This document shows positions 34,678-41,458 of a stretch of DNA of 41,458 bases, in pieces (within the stretch, counting starts at the first letter, position 1; each line of letters begins with the position of its first letter). Position numbers and translations under genes: made by a program. The notes below the pieces were generated by a model. It was not told the origin of the DNA and did no database searches. It saw only the letters and a list, made by a program, of their open reading frames with translations. The DNA is taken from NCBI GenBank assembly GCA_017479285.1, contig JAFVCL010000101.1, positions 1 through 41,458 of the forward strand. Reading direction: 5' to 3'. The DNA is from Lachnospiraceae bacterium (GTDB lineage: Bacteria; Bacillota; Clostridia; Lachnospirales; Lachnospiraceae).

Positions 34678-37437
34678 ATGGGCGATCTGATCAATACCGG
34701 GCTGGTTATTTTCGGTGTGCTGGGGCTTGTTGTGGGCGTCAGCCACTTTATAAAGGAAAAGCTTGTAGGAAACATAAGATACATCGTTTTGTTTTTAGGC
34801 ATATTTACCTGTATCTGGTGTGCTTCCTACGGAATAATGGGGTTTACCGAAAATCTTAAGCTTGCATACTACTTCAGAAATGCAGGCTTATTTGGTCTGC
34901 TCGGTTTTATTACCACCGAGGCCGTGCTGCTTCTTGACCTTGTAAAGATGAACAGGAGTCTTCGGAATTTGTGCGCCGGTATATATATTATTGTTGCGGT
35001 GTCGGATCTGTTTATTTTCGGGCAGCCCGGAACCAATATCTATGTAAGGGTCGGGGACCGGACCTCCTTTTATTCCGTTGCCTGTTTCCAGAGAGAGTAC
35101 CACTATGTTTATCTTGCCATATTCGCTGTGAGCTTTGTTATTCTTGATGTTTTCTGGTTTTTGAAAAAGAAGCCCAAAAGAGAGCTTGCCTTCCAGATCG
35201 AGGCGTCGATAGGCAATCTTTTGATGCTGCTTATGGCAATCCCGGATACCGTGCTTCCGGAGCTTATGGAAACCTCAATCCCCACCTCCGGAGTCGGCGG
35301 CTTTATCTGTCTTTTCATTATCTGGAGAGCCGCAAACGAGACAAACACCTTTAATATAACGATAAAGAACCTGGGTACATATATTTACGAGTCGGTAAAC
35401 ACCGCGGTCCTTTTGTTCGACCAGTACGGAAGGCTCGAGATGGCAAACCACTTTGCGACAAATCTTTTCGAGGAAAAGATAGTAAAGGGCTGCAGTCTCG
35501 ATGATATTTTTGATTATGACGCAAACGATATCCCAAAGGGGGACAGCAACCTTAATACCTTCAAGGCAATTTCCAAAAAGAACAGGGTTATTTGCGAGAT
35601 TGATGTTACATCGGTGCTGGACAGATATGGGGAGCCGTATTGCGTGATCTATGTGATCCACGATATGACGGAGACGGAGAAGCTGATAAACGAGGCGAAT
35701 GAGGCAAACGAGGCAAAGAGCAATTTCCTCGCGAATATGTCGCATGAGATAAGGACTCCCATTAATGCAATCCTCGGTCTTAACGAGATCATAATGAAGG
35801 AGACCGACAATAAGGAAATCCTCGGTTATTCAAGCCAGATTGTCAGCGCCGGTACGATTCTTTTAAGCATTGTAAACGATGTCCTTGATCTGTCGAAGAT
35901 AGAGTCCGGAAAGATCGAGATAAACGATGCTCCCTATAAGCTTCGGGGGCTTTTGAACGAGTGCTATAATCTTATCGCGGTCAAAGCCTTCGATAAGAAC
36001 CTGGAGCTGAAGATAGATGTGGACAGTTCGCTTCCCTCGGGTTATGTGGGTGATGTTATAAGAATCAGACAGATACTTGTAAATCTTTTAAGCAACGCGG
36101 TTAAGTACACTCCAACGGGAACCGTAAGGATGAAGGTCACGGGATACACTAAGGACTCGGAGTTTTATCTTAAGGTGGCGGTAAGCGATACCGGTATCGG
36201 CATAAGAAGCGAAGATATAAACGGACTCTTTGAAAGCTTCAAGAGAATAGACGAGCTCAGAAACCGGAGGGTGGAGGGAACCGGGCTCGGTCTGTCGATA
36301 TGTAAGAATCTTGTTGATATGATGTCCGGAAAGCTCTCGGTTACCAGTGAATACGGGGAGGGGTCGACCTTTACCGTGGAGATTCCCCAACAGATAGAGG
36401 ATATGACGCCCGTCGGGAAATATGATCCGACGGGGGCGGCAAACAGAAGAACCATAAGAGTAAGCACATTTGAGGCGCCGGATGCAAGGCTTCTGGTGGT
36501 GGATGATGTAGACACGAACCTTGTGGTGTTCTGCGGACTTCTTAAGAAAACTAAGGTCAAGATAGACATGGCCTCGGACGGATACGAAGCCATAAGACTT
36601 GCCCAGAGAAACAAATATGACATCATATTTATGGACCATATGATGCCGGATATCGACGGCGTGGAGACAATGCGCAGGATAAGGAGCGACAATATCGGCA
36701 TGAATAACGACACGCCGGTAATAATGCTTACTGCGAACGCGATATACGGTGTTAAGGAGGAGTATCTGCGCCAGGGCTTTAATGACTATATAAGCAAGCC
36801 CTTAAGAGGCGAAGTCCTTGAGGATATGGTCCGGAAATATCTCGAAAAAGGGGCTAACGGGAGGCTTTTGAAGCGTCTTACCCGGGAGGTGGATTACGGA
36901 AAGGGTGAGAGCAGAAAAGATGCCAATGTATATTCCGGGTTGGAGATATATGAGGGGACTGACACGCATATTATAGGCGCGAAGAACGAGACGGAGGACC
37001 CGGAACCTGACCCGCAGGGCGGATATGAACCGGGTTCGGGGACAGCGGAAGGCTTCGATGCCATCATAGCCGAGCCGGAAGAGGTAAAAAAGCTCCGTGC
37101 AAAGTTCGGGGAATTTCTTGATATCGACACCGCGCTTATGTACAGCGGTAACGATGCCGAGCTCTTTATCGAGATCGCACAGTCATATCTTAAGAATGAC
37201 CTTACGAAAAAGCTGAATGACTTTTACGAAAATGGCGATTATGAGAATTACCGGATAAAGGTACATTCATTAAAGAGCTCCTCTCTCAACATAGGCGCCA
37301 TCAATATGTCGAAGCTTGCAACCGAGATGGATGCGGCTATAAAGAAGGGCGATACCCACTATGTCATCCTTAACAATGAGGCACTTATGAAGGAGTATGG
37401 ACATATCATAAGGGGATTGCGGGAGAGGCTCGGATAA
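34678..37437 (+). CDS. Hybrid histidine kinase: 7TM sensor, PAS, HisKA, HATPase, REC, Hpt
   Basis: A 919-residue membrane sensor. Seven or so helices (residues about 5-225) match the 7TM histidine-kinase sensor type. A PAS-like region follows (about 235-340, TAVLLFDQYGRLEMAN). The HisKA box NMSHEIRTP has His356; the HATPase domain has DTGIGI and GTGLGLSI; the receiver has Asp653 in FMDHMMPDIDG; the Hpt domain at the end has His863 in HSLKSSS. The catalytic part closely resembles that of the propeller kinase at 7178. There is no output domain, so signals must leave through Hpt proteins, perhaps that encoded at 34330. Confidence 0.94.
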   Translation: MGDLINTGLVIFGVLGLVVGVSHFIKEKLVGNIRYIVLFLGIFTCIWCASYGIMGFTENLKLAYYFRNAGLFGLLGFITTEAVLLLDLVKMNRSLRNLCAGIYIIVAVSDLFIFGQPGTNIYVRVGDRTSFYSVACFQREYHYVYLAIFAVSFVILDVFWFLKKKPKRELAFQIEASIGNLLMLLMAIPDTVLPELMETSIPTSGVGGFICLFIIWRAANETNTFNITIKNLGTYIYESVNTAVLLFDQYGRLEMANHFATNLFEEKIVKGCSLDDIFDYDANDIPKGDSNLNTFKAISKKNRVICEIDVTSVLDRYGEPYCVIYVIHDMTETEKLINEANEANEAKSNFLANMSHEIRTPINAILGLNEIIMKETDNKEILGYSSQIVSAGTILLSIVNDVLDLSKIESGKIEINDAPYKLRGLLNECYNLIAVKAFDKNLELKIDVDSSLPSGYVGDVIRIRQILVNLLSNAVKYTPTGTVRMKVTGYTKDSEFYLKVAVSDTGIGIRSEDINGLFESFKRIDELRNRRVEGTGLGLSICKNLVDMMSGKLSVTSEYGEGSTFTVEIPQQIEDMTPVGKYDPTGAANRRTIRVSTFEAPDARLLVVDDVDTNLVVFCGLLKKTKVKIDMASDGYEAIRLAQRNKYDIIFMDHMMPDIDGVETMRRIRSDNIGMNNDTPVIMLTANAIYGVKEEYLRQGFNDYISKPLRGEVLEDMVRKYLEKGANGRLLKRLTREVDYGKGESRKDANVYSGLEIYEGTDTHIIGAKNETEDPEPDPQGGYEPGSGTAEGFDAIIAEPEEVKKLRAKFGEFLDIDTALMYSGNDAELFIEIAQSYLKNDLTKKLNDFYENGDYENYRIKVHSLKSSSLNIGAINMSKLATEMDAAIKKGDTHYVILNNEALMKEYGHIIRGLRERLG

Positions 37438-37458
37438 GCCTGCTCAGGGTGCCTGTAT

Positions 37459-38169
37459 ATGAATAACAATATGAACCAGGAAAAAATCTTTTTGAATAAG
37501 ATAGGGGAAGTCAGATGCCCCATGACGGAGAAGTTCGGCCTGCCGAGGCAGAGCAATCTGGCTGAGGATTTAAGGGGAACTGTGGTCTTTAAGAAGGAGT
37601 ATTCGGTTCCGGAAGCCTTTGAAGGTCTGGCGGATTATGAGTATATCTGGATAATCTGGGGCTTTGACGGAATCGGGGAAAAGGAAGGGACATTTCGCCC
37701 GAGGGTAAGACCGCCAAGGCTCGGAGGAAACGAATTTGTCGGGGTATTTTCCACGAGATCGCCCTTCAGACCGAACCATATAGGGCTTTCCTGCGTAAGG
37801 CTTGAAAGCGTTGAGATAACTGATAAGGGAACGGTTTTACATATTTCCGGGCTTGATATGAGGGATAAAACTCCGGTTTACGATATAAAGCCTTATCTGC
37901 CGTATGTGGAGGCGCATCCGGGGGCGAGGGGAGGCTTTACGGATAAGGTCGGGGAGCACAGGCTGGAAGTCGTCTTTGAAAACACGGTTTCGTACTTGAC
38001 CGAAGGGGATATTAAGGCAATCACGGAGCTCATATCCCAGGACCCCAGACCGGCATATCAGGACGATCCACAGCGGATTTACGGTATGAAATACGGCGGG
38101 GTTAATGTGAAATTCCGCGTAGAAGGAAATAAGGCAATCGTGGTGGCGACAGAGCCTTGCCCGGGCTGA
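37459..38169 (+). CDS. trmO: TrmO, tRNA m6t6A37 methyltransferase
   Basis: A 236-residue TrmO (formerly TsaA/YaeB) protein. It opens with KIGEVRCPMTEKFGLPRQ, has the SAM-binding beta-barrel part with YIWIIWGFD, RPRVRPPRLGG, and the signature STRSPFRPNHIGLS, then ISGLDMRDKTPVYDIKPY. TrmO methylates N6 of t6A at position 37 of certain tRNAs, so it acts on the product of tsaB/D/E encoded about 33 kb upstream. It follows the kinase by 21 bases. Confidence 0.93.
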   Translation: MNNNMNQEKIFLNKIGEVRCPMTEKFGLPRQSNLAEDLRGTVVFKKEYSVPEAFEGLADYEYIWIIWGFDGIGEKEGTFRPRVRPPRLGGNEFVGVFSTRSPFRPNHIGLSCVRLESVEITDKGTVLHISGLDMRDKTPVYDIKPYLPYVEAHPGARGGFTDKVGEHRLEVVFENTVSYLTEGDIKAITELISQDPRPAYQDDPQRIYGMKYGGVNVKFRVEGNKAIVVATEPCPG

Positions 38170-38210
38170 TCATTCACAGGTGATGTTATCGACCCATACC
38201 TTTTAGAAGA

Positions 38211-38239
38211 TTGTATTTTTATTGTTGATTTGTTATATT
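38211..38239 (+). promoter_or_regulatory. Promoter of the AAA/nuclease gene
   Basis: TTGTAT (38211-38216) is followed after 17 bases by TATATT (38234-38239), about 40 bases before the next gene. The surrounding 108-base gap is AT-rich compared with the genes. Confidence 0.5.
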
Positions 38240-38277
38240 GTAAAGTAAGGATAAACTTAATCTGAGGTGAAAGGCTT

Positions 38278-39846
38278 ATGGAAATACGAAAGCTGCCGAT
38301 AGGGATACAGGACTTTGAGCGCCTTATAAAGGGAAAATATATCTATGTCGATAAAACAGAGTATGTCTATAAACTGGCAAAGAGCGGACTTCCTTACTTC
38401 TTAAGCCGTCCGAGGCGTTTTGGAAAGAGTCTTTTTCTCTCAACTCTAAGGGCATATTTTGAGGGGAAAAAGGAGCTTTTTAAGGGGCTTAAGATAGAGG
38501 AGCTTGAAAGGGAAGATCCGGATGCGTGGCAGGAATACCCGGTGTTCTATTTTGATTTCAACAAGGATGAATACAGGAGAGCTGTCGCCCTTGAGGATGT
38601 GCTGAAAACCCATCTTGAAAAATGGGAGAGCGAGTACAATGTAGAGCCGGGGGAGCACTCACTGGCAGCGAGATTTCAGAACCTTATCGTAAAGGCTGTA
38701 GAGACAACCGGCAGAAACGCGGTAGTCCTTGTGGACGAATACGACAAGTCGCCCCTTGAGGTGGGGAACGAGGAAAGGCTTGAGCACAATGAGGCAGTAT
38801 TCAAGGGCTTTTTCAGTACACTAAAGAGCTATGACAGGTATCTTAAATTTGTTTTTCTTACCGGGGTTACGAAGTTCTCAAAGGTAAGCATATTCAGCGA
38901 TCTTAACCATCTGAATGATATCTCCCTTGACCGGGAATACAGTGGGATTTGCGGTATAACCCAGGGAGAACTCGAAGAGACCTTCGGACCGGAGATAGAA
39001 ATGCTCGCGGATTCGCAGGGGCTTGACAGGGAGAGATGTCTTGCGGAGCTGAAGAAGATGTATGACGGCTACCATTTCAGCCGTAGCAGTGAGGGAATAT
39101 ATAACCCATTCAGCCTTATAAATGCATTCGGAAAAAAAGAATTCGGAATGTACTGGTTCTCCACGGGGACGCCCACCTTTCTTATCGAGAAGCTGAAAAG
39201 CTCCGGCTTTGATGCCAAGCAGATAACATCGGGAGAGCTCTACGCGTCGGAGAGTGTCCTTACGGATTACAGGTATGACAACCCTAATCCCATACCGCTT
39301 TTCTACCAGACAGGATATCTTACGATTACAGGTTATGACAAAAAGTATAGGAGCTATCAGTTAAACTATCCGAATGACGAGGTTAAATACGGCTTTCTTG
39401 AAAGCCTTGCGCCCCTGTTCCTAAATGAAGAAAAAGAGCCCGATCCCCTTGATATACGCTCCTTTGGAAGAGATATAGACACCGGTAACACGGATGGACT
39501 CCGGGACAGGTTCACAGCCCTCTTTTCAAGGCTTCCGTATCCAAATGAAGAAAAGACGGTGGAGAACAACTTCCAGAATGTTATCTATATCGTATTTATG
39601 CTCCTTGGACAGTACACCCGGGCGGAGGTTCATTCCTCAAAGGGCAGGGCGGACTGCATCGTCGAGACGGATGACTATGTATATATCTTTGAGTTTAAGA
39701 GGGATAAGACCGCCGAGGAAGCGCTGAAGCAGATAGAGGATATGGGGTATGCGAAGCCTTATGCGGCGGATAGGAGAAAGCTTATAAAGATAGGCGTAAG
39801 CTTTGACTCAAAGGAGCGCAGCGTAAGCGGCTGGATTGTGGAGTAA
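38278..39846 (+). CDS. AAA-ATPase-like protein with C-terminal PD-(D/E)XK nuclease
   Basis: A 522-residue protein of the AAA_ATPase-like (PF09820) plus PDDEXK_9 type. N-terminal LPIGIQDF and YVDKTEYV precede Walker A RPRRFGKS (residues 44-51); Walker B is LVDEYD with Asp153 and Glu154; the GVTKFSKVSIFSDLN segment is typical. The C-terminus has a nuclease core with Asp459 and Glu472-x-Lys474 in EFKRD. The family is common and multicopy in gut anaerobes; its role is unknown, though defence or genome-dynamics functions are suspected. It appears intact, with a good GAGGTG ribosome binding site and its own promoter. Confidence 0.9.
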   Translation: MEIRKLPIGIQDFERLIKGKYIYVDKTEYVYKLAKSGLPYFLSRPRRFGKSLFLSTLRAYFEGKKELFKGLKIEELEREDPDAWQEYPVFYFDFNKDEYRRAVALEDVLKTHLEKWESEYNVEPGEHSLAARFQNLIVKAVETTGRNAVVLVDEYDKSPLEVGNEERLEHNEAVFKGFFSTLKSYDRYLKFVFLTGVTKFSKVSIFSDLNHLNDISLDREYSGICGITQGELEETFGPEIEMLADSQGLDRERCLAELKKMYDGYHFSRSSEGIYNPFSLINAFGKKEFGMYWFSTGTPTFLIEKLKSSGFDAKQITSGELYASESVLTDYRYDNPNPIPLFYQTGYLTITGYDKKYRSYQLNYPNDEVKYGFLESLAPLFLNEEKEPDPLDIRSFGRDIDTGNTDGLRDRFTALFSRLPYPNEEKTVENNFQNVIYIVFMLLGQYTRAEVHSSKGRADCIVETDDYVYIFEFKRDKTAEEALKQIEDMGYAKPYAADRRKLIKIGVSFDSKERSVSGWIVE

Positions 39847-39892
39847 GGACAGGGTAATGCATTTGAATGTAGCAGAGTTCTATTTATGACTT

Positions 39893-40453
39893 TTGGCTGC
39901 GGGGTGTTTGAAACGGAATACCTGGATTCATGTTGAAAAAATACGCTTGATATTTATCACGGTGACAGTGTTCTTATCGGATGAGAAGTGGGATGGACCG
40001 CTGGATCTCCATGAGATGCTGGATGTAAAGGATAAGGGACTGCTTAGGTTCATACCAAATTATCCGATTAATCTTGTCTCGCCGGCAAATATGTCCGATA
40101 ATGATTTTGAGAAGTTTCATACTGATCTTGGACTTGCGTTGAAGGTTTATAAATACTTGAAGGCAGGTGCTGTTGAGGTTATAGAAGCGACCAATCATGA
40201 GAAGATCGACAGAGATACGGCAATATTTTTAAATACTACAGCGAAACTTGGTCTCGAATTTGATGAAAATGAGGAGGCAATCGATATGTGTAAGGCGATG
40301 GAAGATAATAACAGAAAGATGAAGATCATAGGTACTATTGATTATATGCGTGATGAGGGCAAATCGGAGTCTGACATAATAGACAAGATAATTGATAAAT
40401 ATCACGTTACCAAAGACTATGTCCTTGCACTGCTTGCCCCGCAAAAGGCATAA
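39893..40453 (+). pseudogene. C-terminal fragment of an Rpn family nuclease
   Basis: The open frame holds about 165 residues matching the C-terminal half of Rpn/transposase-like PD-(D/E)XK proteins: EKWDGPLDLHEML, LLRFIPNYPINLVSPANM, FHTDLGLALKVYKYL and a C-terminal helix ending YVLALLAPQKA. The first ~20 residues, before FLSDEKWDG, partly fit the ITLV strand but the nuclease half itself is missing. No ribosome binding site or plausible start is evident; a GTG at 39962 is the only candidate. The fragment probably remained after deletion. Confidence 0.75.
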
Positions 40454-40466
40454 AAAGCCTCTAATG

Positions 40467-40489
40467 ATATCGCATGGAAATGCCGATAT
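40467..40489 (+). other. Small hairpin between fragments
   Basis: ATATC and GCAT (40467-40475) pair with ATGC and GATAT (40480-40489) around GGAA, with one bulged C. It lies just after the Rpn fragment. No T run follows. Confidence 0.35.
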
Positions 40490-40517
40490 ATTATATAGAC
40501 TGTAAAATAAGCGAACT

Positions 40518-40640
40518 ATGATCACCAGAAATTATCAGAAAGGACTTGACATACCGATGACGATGCGACACGACTTTTCAGCCAGCCAGGATAATCGCGC
40601 CCTTTTTGCGGATAAAACAGCATATATTCGTGATGGATAA
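40518..40640 (+). pseudogene. N-terminal remnant of a second AAA-ATPase-like gene
   Basis: A 40-codon frame too short for usual gene calls. Its residues LDIPMTMRHDF and LFADKTAYIRDG line up with KLPIGIQDF and YVDKTEYVYKL at the start of the intact AAA protein at 38278, in the same order and similar spacing. It stops (TAA) just where Walker A would follow, at the edge of a long hairpin. It is therefore best read as the start of a related gene whose remainder was deleted. Confidence 0.6.
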
Positions 40641-40687
40641 CCGCCTTACTTGACGGGGTATTATGCCCTGTCATGTAAGGCGGTTTT
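40639..40687 (+). terminator. Long hairpin, likely terminator
   Basis: AACCGCCTTAC (40639-40649) pairs perfectly with GTAAGGCGGTT (40675-40685), and inside it TGACGGGG pairs with CCCTGTCA. TTTT ends the arm. This is a very stable structure at the joint between the AAA remnant and the GC-rich gene; it could be a terminator or part of a mobile-element end. Confidence 0.75.
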
Positions 40688-40732
40688 ATACGCGATGATA
40701 TCAAAAAAATAATCTCAAGGAGGTTTAAAAAA

Positions 40733-41326
40733 ATGAAACAAAAAATAAAATTAGGAAGGAAGCTGCTGAGCTTTTTGCTCACGCTGGCGATGGTCGTCGT
40801 GCTGATGCCGGGGATGAGCCTGACGGCGCTGGCGAATGGAGGGCACACCCACGACGACATCACCTTCACCGCAGGGACAAGCGCCGACAGCCTGCCCACC
40901 ACAGCGGGCAGCTACTACCAGACGCAGGACGTGACCATCAGCGGAACATGGACCGTCCCAGAGGACACCACCAACCTCTGCCTCAACGGGAAAAGCATTA
41001 CTTACAACGGCGATGACAACCCCGCAATCGAGATTCTCAGCGGCAGAACGCTGAACCTGTACGACGAAGGAGAGGGAGCGCATAGATATACCCTCGAAGC
41101 GCGAGGCACAACTTCCACGTTCGGTCAGGTGAACGACGCGGCAACCGGGGACACTGTAAAGACCTTCAACGGCGGCTACATTGCCGCCAGTGTCGACCGT
41201 ACGATTGTGCGCCTTTCCTCAAACAGCGTCTTTTCTATGAACGGCGGCACCCTGATCGGCGGAAGTAAAGGTGTGTATAACTCCGGCGGTACGTTTACCA
41301 TGAACGGCGGCAATATCCTAGCGTAA
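40733..41326 (+). pseudogene. Truncated secreted surface protein with foreign composition
   Basis: A 197-residue frame with a classic signal peptide (KLLSFLLTLAMVVVLMPGMSLTALA, cut after ALA) and then a right-handed beta-helix-like region with repeats (SMNGGTLIGGSKGVYNSGG, TMNGGN). Proteins that begin this way in Lachnospiraceae are usually many hundreds of residues long; this one stops right after a repeat. Its codons are richer in G and C (GAC, CTG, GGC, ACC) than those of its neighbours, suggesting recent transfer. An AAGGAGG ribosome binding site is present, so the short product may still be made and secreted. Confidence 0.65.
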
Positions 41327-41340
41327 GTTTACAAGTTATC

Positions 41341-41384
41341 TGCCCTGTATCTGTAAAACGCAGATATTTCCTGGCTTCAGGGCA
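41341..41384 (+). other. Nested inverted repeats downstream of the surface gene
   Basis: TGCCCTG (41341-41347) pairs with CAGGGCA (41378-41384), enclosing TATCTG/CAGATA (41348-41353 with 41361-41366). No T run follows. The final 130 bases carry no gene that I can see. Confidence 0.5.
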
Positions 41385-41441
41385 CTTTGGGTGTATAACC
41401 TAACTAAATATGCAATATATGCCCACAAACGCAACAATATA

Positions 41442-41450
41442 TGGTATAAT
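41442..41450 (+). promoter_or_regulatory. Extended -10 promoter at the right edge
   Basis: TGGTATAAT is a perfect -10 with TG extension, pointing out of the window to the right. The region 17 bases upstream (CCCACA) is not a -35. It may drive a gene beyond the right edge. Confidence 0.45.
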
Positions 41451-41458
41451 ACAGTCAT

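Overview
The window reads as a chromosomal segment of an anaerobic, low-to-mid GC Firmicute, most likely a rumen or gut Lachnospiraceae (Butyrivibrio/Pseudobutyrivibrio-like). The evidence is AAGGAG-type ribosome binding sites, frequent ATA and AGA/AGG codons, a feoA-feoA-feoB set with a Firmicute FeoB-associated Cys-rich protein, and Mbeg1-like, AAA/PD-(D/E)XK and Rpn families common in that group. The assignment is inferred from protein families; no rRNA or tRNA is present. Every gene I can support is on the + strand.

Layout. 1-259: overlapping divergent promoters, then a structured leader ending in a strong terminator. 260-7138: housekeeping operon with the t6A tRNA-modification genes tsaE, tsaB and tsaD, rimI, RNase Z, ispD and purA. 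7178-12433: a 1327-residue hybrid sensor kinase with a propeller sensor, then an Mbeg1-like lipase-fold protein. 12560-18558: F-type ATP synthase operon atpB-E-F-A-G-D-C. 18568-21646: two membrane proteins and a CgeB-like glycosyltransferase, directly behind atpC. 21888-25488: lipoprotein, small HTH protein, a VUT-type (queuosine precursor) transporter behind a possible preQ1-type leader, and an SDR oxidoreductase. 25675-29147: ferrous-iron uptake (feoA, feoA, feoB and a Cys-rich/HMA fusion) behind a palindrome-rich promoter. 29311-30928: small unknown protein and a ferredoxin-type aldo/keto reductase. 30991-38169: signalling block (sugar-binding-type sensor fused to GGDEF, DUF1015 protein, lone Hpt protein, hybrid kinase) ending in trmO, which methylates t6A. 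38278-41458: accessory region with one intact AAA/PD-(D/E)XK gene followed by fragments: an Rpn C-terminal half, the first ~40 codons of a second AAA gene, and a GC-rich, prematurely ended surface protein.

The most interesting system is the ATP synthase. The operon has no atpH (delta) gene. The alpha subunit instead carries about 85 extra N-terminal residues that resemble the C-terminal domain of delta, the part that binds the b stalk. The N-terminal helical domain of delta, which normally sits on the alpha crown, is absent. Alpha is present three times per F1 and delta once, so this predicts an unusual stator attachment. The gamma subunit also ends in an unusual Lys/Arg-rich tail that would emerge at the same place. 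Other points of interest are the FeoB-associated/HMA fusion, the feo operator palindromes, the possible preQ1 leader, and a 15-bp tandem repeat grown from the 3' end of atpB.
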